This document shows, in pieces, positions 8,919-17,851 of a stretch of DNA of 64,000 nt (position 1 is the first letter of the stretch; each line of letters opens with the position of its first letter). The translations under genes were made by a program, and so were the position numbers. The stretch lies in contig NZ_JAJEJT010000005.1 in the NCBI RefSeq assembly GCF_021390645.1, positions 186,001 through 250,000 of the forward strand. The letters run 5' to 3'. This stretch comes from Paraburkholderia flagellata. Its GTDB lineage: Bacteria > Pseudomonadota > Gammaproteobacteria > Burkholderiales > Burkholderiaceae. Under the pieces are notes generated by a model. The model was given only the letters and a program-made list of their open reading frames with translations, did not search any database and had not been told where the DNA came from.

Positions 8919-9614
8919 ATGGCCTATCACCAGCTCGATGTGAGTTTCCCCCGGTTGTCCGACGAAGTCCTCGCACAGTGGCGGCTGATTCCCGCCGCCG
9001 TTGCATCGGACTGCATGAACCGCACGCAAGTCATGGCCTCGACCATCAAGCCGATTTTCGCGGGCGCGCGGCTATGCGGCCAGGCGCGCACGGTCGCGAC
9101 GATGGTTGGCGACTGCGGGCCGATCTGCAACCTGATCGGCTACGCGCGCCCAGGCGAAGTGCTCGTCGTGGACGCGGGCGGCGCGCAAGACATCGCCGTG
9201 TGGGGCGGCGTGATGACCGAGGAAGCCGTGCATCGCCGGATCGGGGGCGCGGTGATCGACGGCGCGATTCGCGACGTCGCGGACATGCGGCGCCTGAAGT
9301 TCCCCATGTTCTGCCGCTCGGTCGTGCCGCGCGGCCCGCATCACGGCTTCGGCGGCACGGTCGATTCGACCATCGCGGCGGCGGGCGCGCCCGTCAGTCC
9401 CGGTGACGTCGTGCTAGGCGACGACGACGGGGTAGTGATCGTGCCGCTCGCCATTGCGAACGACGTGCTCAAGGCGGCGCAAGCCCATCTGCTGAAGGAG
9501 GCGAAATGGATCGATGGCATTCGGGGCGGAGTATCGATCAGCGAAATGTTCTCGCTGCCGCAGGCGCAGACCATGGCGCTGAGCCAGAAGCCGGCGAGCG
9601 AGCCGCAGCGGTAG
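8919..9614 (+). CDS. RraA-family protein (HMG/CHA aldolase, oxaloacetate decarboxylase type)
   Basis: 231 residues, single RraA-like alpha-beta domain. The conserved DGAIRD block (Arg and Asp that bind pyruvate enolate and metal) is present, together with GGVMTEEAVHRRIGGAVIDG. Family members are either the RNase E inhibitor RraA or class II pyruvate aldolases that cleave 4-hydroxy-4-methyl- or 4-carboxy-4-hydroxy-2-oxo acids and decarboxylate oxaloacetate. The catabolic neighbourhood favours an aldolase/decarboxylase. Ten bases after the dehydrogenase stop, so the same operon. Confidence 0.88.
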   Translation: MAYHQLDVSFPRLSDEVLAQWRLIPAAVASDCMNRTQVMASTIKPIFAGARLCGQARTVATMVGDCGPICNLIGYARPGEVLVVDAGGAQDIAVWGGVMTEEAVHRRIGGAVIDGAIRDVADMRRLKFPMFCRSVVPRGPHHGFGGTVDSTIAAAGAPVSPGDVVLGDDDGVVIVPLAIANDVLKAAQAHLLKEAKWIDGIRGGVSISEMFSLPQAQTMALSQKPASEPQR

Positions 9615-9634
9615 CGCACCTGCACGCGTGCCGC

Positions 9635-10804
9635 GTGGAGGCGCCGCAACGGTCGGCGCACCTGCGCGACGTGCTGTGCCTGAACGACTTCGCGAACGTC
9701 GCGAAACGCCGCCTGCCCGCGGCCATGTACGCGTACGTGTCCGGCTGGGCCGAGGATGGCGCCGCGCATCGACGCAACCTGCGTGGTTTCGAGACACGTT
9801 CGTTCGTGCCGCGCGTGCTGGTCGATATCGAACGGCGCGACACGCGTACGACGCTCTTCGGCGTCGAATACGAGAGTCCGTTCGGCATCGCGCCAATGGG
9901 CTTCAGCCGGATGGCGGCCGCGCACGCGGACGAACGGCTGGCGCGTGCGGCAGCCGAAGCGGGCGTGCCGTTCATCCTGAGCGGCGCTTCACTGACGCCG
10001 CTCGAAGCGGTGCGCGCGGCAGGCGCGACGAGCTGGTTCCAGGCGTACGTTCCGGGCGACGCCGCGCGTATCGATCCGATGCTCGAACGCGTCGCGCAGG
10101 CGGGCTTCGACACCCTTGTCATCAACGTCGACACTGCCGTGCATGGCCAGCACGAACACGCTGAGAAGCACGGCTTCCGTTCGCCGGTGAGGCCGAGCGC
10201 GCAAATCGCGTGGCAGGCGATCACCAGGCCGTCGTGGTGCTGGCGCGTGCTCGGCGAAAGCCTGCTCGCGCGTCGGCCGCTGCGCTTCGAGAACATGGAC
10301 GCGGTGGCGGGGCCGCCGGTGCTGTCGCGCACGCTGGTGCGCGACATCGGGCGGCGCGGCGCGCTGTCGTGGGCACATGTCGAGCGCATCCGGAAACGCT
10401 GGCAAGGCCACCTCGTTCTCAAGGGCGTGATGTCCGCCGCCGACGCGGTCCTCGCTGAGCAGGCCGGCATTGATGGCATCGTCGTGTCGAATCATGGCGG
10501 GCGCCAGGTAGATTGCGCAATCGGCTCGCTCGACGCGCTCGAAGCCATCGCCGCGCGCGTCGACCGGTTGACACTGATGTACGACGGCGGCGTGCGGCGC
10601 GGCTCGGACGTGCTGAAGGCGCTCCATTGCGGCGCGCACTTCGTGTTCGTCGGACGGCCGATCCTGCTGGCCGCCGCTGCCGCAGACGCAGCCGGTATCG
10701 CACACGCACTGGCGATATTGAAGCGTGAAATCAGCACGAACATGGGACTGCTCGGCATCAACCGCATCGACGAAGTCGCTCGACTCCAACTGCTGCGCGA
10801 CTGA
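9635..10804 (+). CDS. FMN-dependent alpha-hydroxyacid oxidase/dehydrogenase (LldD/GlcO family)
   Basis: About 389 residues. TIM-barrel FMN enzyme: N-terminal LNDFANVAKRRLP, then YAYVSGWAEDG (Tyr), SGASLTPLE, LVLKGVMSAADA (FMN-binding Lys), and VVSNHGGRQVD with the catalytic His. It oxidises an L-2-hydroxyacid to the 2-keto acid. Start is uncertain: no ATG fits, and GTG 9635 or GTG 9671 both leave a normal N-terminus; the first is used. A paralogue on the opposite strand (12614-13825) opens or closes the neighbouring operon. Confidence 0.9.
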   Translation: MEAPQRSAHLRDVLCLNDFANVAKRRLPAAMYAYVSGWAEDGAAHRRNLRGFETRSFVPRVLVDIERRDTRTTLFGVEYESPFGIAPMGFSRMAAAHADERLARAAAEAGVPFILSGASLTPLEAVRAAGATSWFQAYVPGDAARIDPMLERVAQAGFDTLVINVDTAVHGQHEHAEKHGFRSPVRPSAQIAWQAITRPSWCWRVLGESLLARRPLRFENMDAVAGPPVLSRTLVRDIGRRGALSWAHVERIRKRWQGHLVLKGVMSAADAVLAEQAGIDGIVVSNHGGRQVDCAIGSLDALEAIAARVDRLTLMYDGGVRRGSDVLKALHCGAHFVFVGRPILLAAAAADAAGIAHALAILKREISTNMGLLGINRIDEVARLQLLRD

Positions 10805-10855
10805 CGCACCACGCTTTCATCTTCCGACGCATTGTGCGTCATGGTAAGGAGACCT

Positions 10856-12211
10856 ATGGATAAGCCAATACGCGTACTCACACCCACCTGCACGCTAGGC
10901 TACGGCTTCGCGAACGATGCGTTCGAACGCGCAATGTCGATGCAGCCCGACGTGATCGCCGTCGATGCCGGTTCGACCGATCCCGGCCCGCACTATCTGG
11001 GCTCGGGCGAAGCGCTGGTGTCGGAAATCAGCATCCGCCGCGAACTCACGCAGTTGATTCTCGCCGCGCGCAAGGCGGGCATTCCGGTGATCGTCGGCAG
11101 CGCGGGCGGCGCGGGGACGCGCATCCACGTCGACGACGTGGTACGCATCGTGCGCGAGATCGTCGCCGAGCATGCACTGAGCCTGCGTCTCGCGTGGATC
11201 TACGCCGATATCGCGGCAAGCGTCGTCGCCGATGCGGTGGGGTGCGGCGAGGTGCGAGACTTCGAGGCCGGCTGGGAGCTGAGCGCGGACGAGGCGCGCG
11301 CCAGTCATGCGATCGTCGCGCAGATGGGCCACGAGCCGATCGTCGAGGCGCTGGAAGCCGGCGCGGACGTGATCATCGCGGGCCGCGCCTGCGATGACTC
11401 GGTGATCGCCGCGTTTCCGATCTGGAAGGGTGCCGATCCAGGGCTCGCGATCCATATGGGCAAGATTCTCGAATGCGGCGCGTTTTCGGCCGAGCCGCAC
11501 GGCACCGACGTGATGATGGGGACCATTGACAATACGGGTTTCACACTGGAGCCGGGCAGCATGAAGCGGCGTGCGTCGCTGACCTCGGTGGCCGCGCACA
11601 CGCTCTACGAGCGCGAGAATCCGTTTCGTCAGGCCGGGCCGGGCCATGAGCTCGATCTGTCCGCGTGCGAATTCACGCAGATCAGCGAGCGCGAGGTGCG
11701 CGTGAACGGTTCGCGATTCATTGCCACGGACGATTACTGGATCAAGCTCGAAGGTGCGCGCCGGCGCGGTTACCGGACCATCACCGTCGCGGGCGTGCGA
11801 TGCCCGACGATGGTCGCGCGCATCGACACGCTGCTCGCCGACGCGAAAGCCGCCGCGCTCGCTTATTTCGCCGCGCCCGATCTCGACGTGCAGTTCCACG
11901 TCTATGGCCGTGACGGCGTGATGCGCGGCCTCGAACCGGTGAAGAAGACGGCGACCCACGAACTCGGGCTCGTGATCGAAGCGGTCGCGCACGAGCAGTC
12001 GCTTGCGCACGCGGCGGCGCATTTCCTTAGCGGCACGCTGTTGCACGTGAGTTTTCCGGGTATGTACAACACGGCGGGCAATCTCGCGTTTCCGTATTCG
12101 CCCTCCGAAGTGGACGCCGGGCCGGTGTACGAATTCTCCACGTATCACCTGCTTAAAACCGTGTCGCCCACGGCGCTATTTCCCATTCACCATGAGGCGC
12201 TCGCATCATGA
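10856..12211 (+). CDS. AtuA-like acyclic terpene utilisation family (DUF1446) protein
   Basis: 451 residues, matching the AtuA N-terminal domain: PTCTLGYGF at the start, VDAGSTDPGPHYLGSG, VGSAGGAGTRIHVDDV, and ADVIIAGRACDDSV. AtuA is essential for citronellol/geraniol use in Pseudomonas, but its reaction is not known. ATG follows AAGGAGACCT. Its stop overlaps the DUF4387 start, a pairing known in other bacteria. No geranyl-CoA carboxylase genes are near, so a terpene substrate is unlikely here; a role in hydroxyacid metabolism is inferred from operon A. Confidence 0.88.
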   Translation: MDKPIRVLTPTCTLGYGFANDAFERAMSMQPDVIAVDAGSTDPGPHYLGSGEALVSEISIRRELTQLILAARKAGIPVIVGSAGGAGTRIHVDDVVRIVREIVAEHALSLRLAWIYADIAASVVADAVGCGEVRDFEAGWELSADEARASHAIVAQMGHEPIVEALEAGADVIIAGRACDDSVIAAFPIWKGADPGLAIHMGKILECGAFSAEPHGTDVMMGTIDNTGFTLEPGSMKRRASLTSVAAHTLYERENPFRQAGPGHELDLSACEFTQISEREVRVNGSRFIATDDYWIKLEGARRRGYRTITVAGVRCPTMVARIDTLLADAKAAALAYFAAPDLDVQFHVYGRDGVMRGLEPVKKTATHELGLVIEAVAHEQSLAHAAAHFLSGTLLHVSFPGMYNTAGNLAFPYSPSEVDAGPVYEFSTYHLLKTVSPTALFPIHHEALAS

Positions 12212-12567
12212 CGACCGTTCCGCTGTCATCGCTCGCAACGGTGATCCGCAGTAAAAATGCCGGCCCGTTTCTGCTCACCTTCGATGTGATGTTCGAAGAC
12301 GCCGCGCATTTCGAAGCCGCATGGCACTCCGGTCGATTCACGAAAGCCGCGATGGCCGAACTCTTCGGCGTGGACGGCGGCGCGATCACGTCGATCTTCG
12401 CCGTCCCGCGCGGTCAGGCGATCAAGGTGACGATGCGCCGCCCGTTGCCGCAAGGGCGGCTCGGCGAATCCGACATGTACGGCTGCCAGCAGCATGCGCC
12501 GTTGCTCGATTTCGCCATTCCCGTGCGCAATGTACGAGTGGAGCTGGAAGCCGTTTCGCGGGAGTGA
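12208..12567 (+). CDS. DUF4387 family protein
   Basis: 119 residues. The N-terminal LSSLATVIRSKNAGPFLLTFDVMFED is the DUF4387 hallmark. No signal peptide or membrane segment. Start overlaps the AtuA-like stop by four bases, so the two are probably made in equal amounts and may form a complex. Function unknown. Last gene of operon A, facing the end of operon B. Confidence 0.88.
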   Translation: MTTVPLSSLATVIRSKNAGPFLLTFDVMFEDAAHFEAAWHSGRFTKAAMAELFGVDGGAITSIFAVPRGQAIKVTMRRPLPQGRLGESDMYGCQQHAPLLDFAIPVRNVRVELEAVSRE

Positions 12568-12613
12568 GTCCCGGCAAGCCGACGCCAAGGGGCCGCCGCC
12601 GCAGGAGCGCCGC

Positions 12614-13825
12614 TCAGTCCGCAAGGCTTGCCATCGCTTCGCGGCGCGTTGCCGGCGCGGGATCCGCCGTGAGCGCAACACGCCGCACCAGCAGGTCGGC
12701 GCGCATTGAGGACAGCGCTGGCGTACCGGACAACGCCATCGTCGTATCCACTTCCTGGCGCAGCAACGCGATCGCGTGGGCGACGCCTTGCGCTCCCGCC
12801 ACCGCTGTTGCGAACAGGAATGGCCTACCGGCGAACACGAAGTCGGCGCCCAGCGCCAGTGCCTTGAGCACGTCCGTTCCGCGGCGAACGCCGCCGTCGA
12901 GCAGGACCGCCATATGCGGCGCGGCGGCGCGTATGGCCGGCAATGCGTCGAGCGGCGCGATGGCGTGGTCGAGCTGCCGCCCGCCGTGATTCGACACAAC
13001 AATCGCATCGGTGCCGATGGCCTGTGCCCGGCTCGCGTCGTCGGCGCGCAGTAGTCCCTTGACGACGAGACGCCCAGCCCATTGATCGCGAATCCAGGCA
13101 ATGTCGTCCCAGCCAAGGCGGTCGCGCCCCGCGCGATGGTCGTCCCGCAAGCCGGTGACGATCGGACCTCCGCGCTGGGCCCCGTAGTTTTCGAAGTGGG
13201 GAACCCCGCCGTCGAGCAGCGTGCGCAGCGCCGTGCCGGCAAGCCAGCGCGGGTGTGACAGCGCGCCGCCGAACAGCTTGAAGCCGGGCCGCAAAGGCAC
13301 GCTGAAGCCCGCGCGCAACTCGCGCTCGCGCTTCGCGGCGATCGGCACGTCCACGGTCACCACGAGCGTGGTGACGCGGGCCGCGCGCAGGCGGGCGAGC
13401 AGGGGCGCGACAACCTCACGCGCTTTCGGGATATAGGCCTGGAACCAGGCGTTGGGCGCCACGGCCAGCACCTGTTCGAGCGGCGTGGTCGACGCGCCGC
13501 TCAACACGAAAGGGATATTGACCTCGTGCGCGGCGCGCGCGATGATCAGGTCGGCGCGATGTCGGCACAGCGCCATCACTCCCATCGGCGCGATACCGAA
13601 CGGCGCCGCCCAGACGCGGCCCAGAAGCGGCGTGGCCATGTCGCGCCGTGAGATGTCGACGAGCGCGGGCGGCGTGAAGGCCCAGCCGTCGTAGGCGGTG
13701 CGGTTGCCGCGAAGCGCCGCTTCGTCGCCAGCGCCGCCGGCGACGAAGCTGTAGACGCTCGGCGGCAAACGGCGGCGCGCATGGCGTTCGAATTCGGCCA
13801 AGGTACGGATCGAAGTCAGCTTCAT
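12614..13825 (-). CDS. FMN-dependent alpha-hydroxyacid oxidase (second paralogue)
   Basis: 403 residues. Same fold and motifs as the enzyme at 9635: TLAEFERHARRRLPPSVYSFVAGGAGDE, LSGASTTPLEQV, VVKGLLRADD (Lys), and VVSNHGGRQLD with the catalytic His. Converts a 2-hydroxyacid to a keto acid. ATG 13825 lies one base after the SDR stop; an ATG further upstream would overlap the SDR. Last gene of operon B. In a mandelate-type route this would be the mandelate dehydrogenase step, feeding the ThDP enzyme at 21388. Confidence 0.92.
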   Translation of the reverse strand: MKLTSIRTLAEFERHARRRLPPSVYSFVAGGAGDEAALRGNRTAYDGWAFTPPALVDISRRDMATPLLGRVWAAPFGIAPMGVMALCRHRADLIIARAAHEVNIPFVLSGASTTPLEQVLAVAPNAWFQAYIPKAREVVAPLLARLRAARVTTLVVTVDVPIAAKRERELRAGFSVPLRPGFKLFGGALSHPRWLAGTALRTLLDGGVPHFENYGAQRGGPIVTGLRDDHRAGRDRLGWDDIAWIRDQWAGRLVVKGLLRADDASRAQAIGTDAIVVSNHGGRQLDHAIAPLDALPAIRAAAPHMAVLLDGGVRRGTDVLKALALGADFVFAGRPFLFATAVAGAQGVAHAIALLRQEVDTTMALSGTPALSSMRADLLVRRVALTADPAPATRREAMASLAD

Positions 13826-13826
13826 T

Positions 13827-14627
13827 TCAGAAAGTGCCGGGATAGGTGCCGCCGTCGAGCAGGATGTTCTGCGCATTCAGATAGGAGGCCTGAGCACTGC
13901 AGATGAAGGCGCACCAGGCGCCTAGCTCGTCGGGGTGGCCGAAGCGTTGGGGCGCGGTCTGTGTGCGTCGGCGCTCGCGGACCTCGGCGGCGCTCACGCC
14001 GTCGCGGCTGGCGACAGTGGCGAAATTGCCGGCCAGCCGGTCGGTGTCGAATACGCCGGGCAACAGGTTGTTGATGGTGACGCCATACGGCGCGACTTCG
14101 CGGGCGACACCGGCGACGAAGCCGCTCAGTCCGCACCGCGCGCCGTTGGAGAGCGGCAGATACGCACTGGGCGCCTTCACCGCCGTGCTCGTGATGTTGA
14201 CGATGCGGCCCCAGCGGCGCTCGATCATGCCGTCCACCGTGAGGCGGATCAACTCGATCGCGCTCAGCATGTTGGTGTTGATCGCGTCGAGCCAGTCCGC
14301 CGCGGTGAACTCGCGGAAGTTGCCCGCTGGCGGGCCGCCCGTGTTGGTCACCACGATGTCGAATTGCGCGGCGCTCCTTGCGCCCGCCTGTTGCGCGGCG
14401 GCGAGTGCGCGCTCCCGGCCCTCGGGTGTGGCGATATCGGCGGCCACGGGTACGACGGTCGCGCCGCTCGCGCGCAGGCGGCCCGCGGCGGCGGCCAGCG
14501 CGTCCTCGCCGCGCGCGACGACGACCAGGTTGACGCCTTCGCGTGCCAGGGCTTCGGCGCACGCGTGGCCGAGCCCCTTGCTGGCGCCGCAAACGAGCGC
14601 CGTCTTGCCTCGCAATCCCAGGTCCAT
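13827..14627 (-). CDS. SDR-family oxidoreductase lacking the canonical YxxxK
   Basis: 266 residues, Rossmann fold. Cofactor motif is VCGASKGLGHACAEAL (TGxxxGxG variant), then VVTNTGGPPAGNF in place of NNAG, and INITSTAVKAPSAYLPLSNGARCGL where the Ser is kept but no Lys follows the Tyr by four residues. This matches the 3-oxoacyl-reductase-like subgroup that departs from the SDR tetrad. Substrate unknown. Start ATG 14627 follows AGGAG; an ATG at 14657 would overlap the MFS gene. A relative lies at 33164. Confidence 0.88.
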   Translation of the reverse strand: MDLGLRGKTALVCGASKGLGHACAEALAREGVNLVVVARGEDALAAAAGRLRASGATVVPVAADIATPEGRERALAAAQQAGARSAAQFDIVVTNTGGPPAGNFREFTAADWLDAINTNMLSAIELIRLTVDGMIERRWGRIVNITSTAVKAPSAYLPLSNGARCGLSGFVAGVAREVAPYGVTINNLLPGVFDTDRLAGNFATVASRDGVSAAEVRERRRTQTAPQRFGHPDELGAWCAFICSAQASYLNAQNILLDGGTYPGTF

Positions 14628-14637
14628 CGCTGTGCTC

Positions 14638-15981
14638 CTAGTGTGTGCGTTGTTCAACCGCGCGCATCAGCCGCGCGGGGATCCCGAGCCAGACGAGCAC
14701 CGCGCCCGCAATGCTGATGAGCCCCGAGAGTGCGATGCCATAGTCGAGACTGCCGGTGGCGCTTTTGACCCAGCCGATCAGCGCGGGAGTGACGAAACCG
14801 CCGAGGCTGCCGACCGTGGTGATGATCGCCAGTCCCGCGGGGGCGATGGCGCCCTCCAGGAAGGCGGCCGGCATCGTGAAGAACACGGCGTATTCTCCGT
14901 AGACGCCGAACGCGATCATCGAGATGAACAGGATCGACATTGCCGTATGGCCGTGGACCGTGGCGAGCAGCAGGGCACCGGCGGCCGCCATCAGCGAGCA
15001 GAAGATGAAGTGCCAGCGGCGCTCGAGCACGCGGTCGGAGTTGCGGCCCACCAGGTACATCGAGAGACAGCCGACGGTGTAGGGCACCGCCGAAACAAAA
15101 CCCACCATGCCGACGTCGTGAACGCCGAGTGACTTGATGATCGACGGTCCCCAGAGCGAGAGCACGGTGACGGCCGAGACCAGCGTGAAATACGCGGCTG
15201 CCGCGATCCACACGCGGCGGTTGAGCAGGGCGCGGCCGAGCGCGCTGGTTTTGGAGGGCGTGGCGCTCGCGCGCGACTTCGCGACGTCCCACGCGATGTA
15301 CTGCTTCTCATCGGGGGTGAGCCACCGCGCCTGCTCGGGTCCGTCAGGCAGGTAGAAGAATGCGATGATCCCCAGCGCGATGGCCGGCACGCCCACACCG
15401 ATGAACAGCATCTGCCAGCCATGCAGGCCGAACGCGCCGTCGAGCCCCGACATGATCGCCCCGGCGATCACGCCCCCCACCAGTCCCGAGAAGGGGTTGG
15501 AGAGCATGAACATCGCGTAGATGCGGCCTTTCTTGTCGGCCGGAAACCAGTATGTGATGTACAGCAGGATGCCCGGAAAGAACCCGCCTTCGGCCACGCC
15601 CAGCAGGAAGCGCGCGAGATAAAACTGCGTGGGCGTGCGCACGAGGAACATGAGCGTCGTGGCGAGTCCCCAAGCCACCATGATGCGCAGGATGGTGCGT
15701 CGAACGCCGAAGCGGTTCAGGTAAATGTTGCTCGGCACTTCGAACACCACGTAGCCGGCGAAGAACAACCCGGCGCCGAGCCCGTATGCCGCTTCGCTGA
15801 AGCCAAGCTCCGTCAGGAACTGCAGCTTCGCGTAGCCGACACTGGTGCGGTCGATCATCGCCACCAGGTAGCAGACGAACAGGAACGGCACGAGGCGTAG
15901 CGTGACGCGCCGGTATAGCGCCTCACGTTCTGATGCGCTGTCGGCTAGCGCCGGCGCGATTTCGCTTTCCGGGATGTCCAT
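14638..15981 (-). CDS. MFS transporter, anion:cation symporter (tartrate/phthalate-like) type
   Basis: 447 residues with about 12 membrane helices. RTSVGYAKLQFLTELGFSEAAYGLGAGLFFAGYVVFEVPSN is the classic N-terminal block of the ACS family (hexuronate, tartrate, phthalate carriers), and RFLLGVAEGGFFPGILLYITYWFP follows. It would import an organic acid by proton symport, giving operon B an uptake route besides the Liv-type transporter of operon C. Confidence 0.93.
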   Translation of the reverse strand: MDIPESEIAPALADSASEREALYRRVTLRLVPFLFVCYLVAMIDRTSVGYAKLQFLTELGFSEAAYGLGAGLFFAGYVVFEVPSNIYLNRFGVRRTILRIMVAWGLATTLMFLVRTPTQFYLARFLLGVAEGGFFPGILLYITYWFPADKKGRIYAMFMLSNPFSGLVGGVIAGAIMSGLDGAFGLHGWQMLFIGVGVPAIALGIIAFFYLPDGPEQARWLTPDEKQYIAWDVAKSRASATPSKTSALGRALLNRRVWIAAAAYFTLVSAVTVLSLWGPSIIKSLGVHDVGMVGFVSAVPYTVGCLSMYLVGRNSDRVLERRWHFIFCSLMAAAGALLLATVHGHTAMSILFISMIAFGVYGEYAVFFTMPAAFLEGAIAPAGLAIITTVGSLGGFVTPALIGWVKSATGSLDYGIALSGLISIAGAVLVWLGIPARLMRAVEQRTH

Positions 15982-16048
15982 TGAAGTCTCCTGACCATAT
16001 TTTTGGTGGTTCTAAGCAACGGCACCGGGCAGGACCCGGGTACGGCAT

Positions 16049-17026
16049 TCAGTCCGGCAGAAGGATCGTCGCTCCGGTGGTTTGCCGCGACTCGAGCTTG
16101 CGGTGAGCCTCGGCCACGTCGCCGAGCGCGAAACGCTGCGCGATGTCGATACGTACCGCGCCCGAGCGGATCACGTCGAACAGCTCGGCGCACATGCGCT
16201 CGAGATTGTCCCGCCGGGCGGTATAGGTGAAGACGCCGGGGCGCGTGAAGAACAGCGAGCCGCGCTTCGCGAGTTCCTGGGAGTCGATCGGTGGAATGGG
16301 CCCCGAGGCGTTGCCGCAACTAACAAGGAGTCCGAGCGGACGCAGGCAGTCCAGAGATATCCAGTAGGTGTCCTTGCCAACGGAATCGTAGACCACTGGC
16401 ACGCCTTCGCCGCCTGTGATCTCACGCACGCGTTCCACCACGTTCTCGCGGGTGTAGACAATGGTGTGCGCGCAGCCATTGGCGCGGGCTCGTTCGGCCT
16501 TGGCGTCGGAGCCGACCGTGCCGATCACGGTGGCGCCGAGATGCTTCGCCCATTGCGTGGCGATCGACCCGAGGCCGCCCGCGGCCGCGTGGAACAGGAT
16601 CGTCTCGCCGGGCTGCACACGCCAGGTCTGGCGCAGCAGATATTGGGCCGTCAGCCCTTGCAGCATGATGGCGGCCGCCTGCTCGTACGAAATGTCGTCG
16701 GGCAGCTTGATGAGCCGGTCGGCCTGGATGACGCGCGCGCTCGCGTAGGCGCCGAGCTGGCGGCTGGCGTAAGCCACGCGATCGCCGGGCGCGATAGCGC
16801 TCACGCCAGGGCCGACGGCCTCGACGACGCCGGCCGCCTCGACGCCGAGCCCGGTCGGCAGCGGATGCGCGTACATGCCGCTGCGGTAGTAGATGTCGAT
16901 ATAGTTCAGGCCGATGGCGTGGTGGCGCACCCTTGCTTCGCCCGGCCCCGGCGCGCCAGCTTCGAACGGTACGTAGCGCATCGCTTCGGGGCCGCCGGCG
17001 CGATCGATCACGATGGCTTTATCCAT
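16049..17026 (-). CDS. NADPH:quinone oxidoreductase (zinc-free MDR family)
   Basis: 325 residues. GroES-like N-terminal domain (GLNYIDIYYRSGMY) and Rossmann domain with ILFHAAAGGLGSIATQWAKHLGATVIGTVGSDAKA. No structural-zinc cysteine cluster, as in Qor. Reduces quinones or enones. ATG 17026 is used; an ATG 12 bases upstream overlaps the crotonase stop as ATGA and is equally possible. Its role in operon B may be reduction of an enone intermediate. Confidence 0.9.
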   Translation of the reverse strand: MDKAIVIDRAGGPEAMRYVPFEAGAPGPGEARVRHHAIGLNYIDIYYRSGMYAHPLPTGLGVEAAGVVEAVGPGVSAIAPGDRVAYASRQLGAYASARVIQADRLIKLPDDISYEQAAAIMLQGLTAQYLLRQTWRVQPGETILFHAAAGGLGSIATQWAKHLGATVIGTVGSDAKAERARANGCAHTIVYTRENVVERVREITGGEGVPVVYDSVGKDTYWISLDCLRPLGLLVSCGNASGPIPPIDSQELAKRGSLFFTRPGVFTYTARRDNLERMCAELFDVIRSGAVRIDIAQRFALGDVAEAHRKLESRQTTGATILLPD

Positions 17027-17034
17027 GGCGGGCC

Positions 17035-17838
17035 TCATTGCGCGGACTCCTCGAACTGCGGCTTGCGCTTTTCGATGAACGCGAGCACGGCTTCGCGGTG
17101 CTGCGGGGTCTTGTGCGCGATGGCCTGCATGGTCGCCGAGAGTTCGAGGACGCTGTCGAGGCCGCACGTCTGGCCTTCGCGCATCAGGCGCTTGGTCATG
17201 CGCAGCGCCGGCCCCGAGTTCGCGGCGATACGTGCGGCAAGGCCGCGCGCGGCGCTCATCAACTGCTCGGGCGGCACGACCTGCGAAACGAGGCCGATTG
17301 CGAGCGCCTCGCGGGCGTCGACGGCATCGCCGGTAAAGGCCATTTCCGCGGCGCGCGACATGCCGACCGCACGCGGCAACAACCATGCGCCGCCGTCGCC
17401 CGGCACGATGCCGACCTTCACGAAGCTCTCGGCGAAGGTGGCGCGTTCCGAGGCGATCCGAATATCGCACATGCAGGCCAGATCGCAGCCGGCCCCGATT
17501 GCCGGGCCGCTCACCGCGGCCACCGAGGGCACTTCGAGGCCAAACACGGCGCGCGTCAGGCGCTGGATGCCCCCGCGGTATTCGTCCACGATGCGCGTCG
17601 CGTCCAGCGCATCGTCGAAGTAGCGCTGCATTGCCTTGACGTTGCCGCCGGAGGAGAAGATCGTGTCGCCGCCCGTGATGATGACGGCACGCACGCTTGT
17701 ATCGGCGTTGATCTGCGCGCAGGCGGCGACGAACTCGTCGACAGCGCTGTTGCCGGTCAGGGCGTTGCGCACTTCGGGGGCGTGCATGGTGAGTGTGACG
17801 ATCGCGCCGTCACGCTGGATGTCGAGAAATGGATTCAT
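17035..17838 (-). CDS. Enoyl-CoA hydratase/isomerase family (crotonase)
   Basis: 267 residues, crotonase fold. Oxyanion-hole segments GGNVKAM and GPAIGAGCDLACMCD are present. The two catalytic glutamates of ordinary hydratase are not: the first is Asp (GCDLA) and the second position reads FAESFVKVG. Instead VGIVPGDGGAWLLPR carries an Asp at the place used by PaaG-type isomerases. So isomerase or another crotonase reaction is as likely as hydration. Thirteen bases downstream of the acyl-CoA dehydrogenase gene. Confidence 0.88.
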   Translation of the reverse strand: MNPFLDIQRDGAIVTLTMHAPEVRNALTGNSAVDEFVAACAQINADTSVRAVIITGGDTIFSSGGNVKAMQRYFDDALDATRIVDEYRGGIQRLTRAVFGLEVPSVAAVSGPAIGAGCDLACMCDIRIASERATFAESFVKVGIVPGDGGAWLLPRAVGMSRAAEMAFTGDAVDAREALAIGLVSQVVPPEQLMSAARGLAARIAANSGPALRMTKRLMREGQTCGLDSVLELSATMQAIAHKTPQHREAVLAFIEKRKPQFEESAQ

Positions 17839-17851
17839 TGTCGTATTGCGC

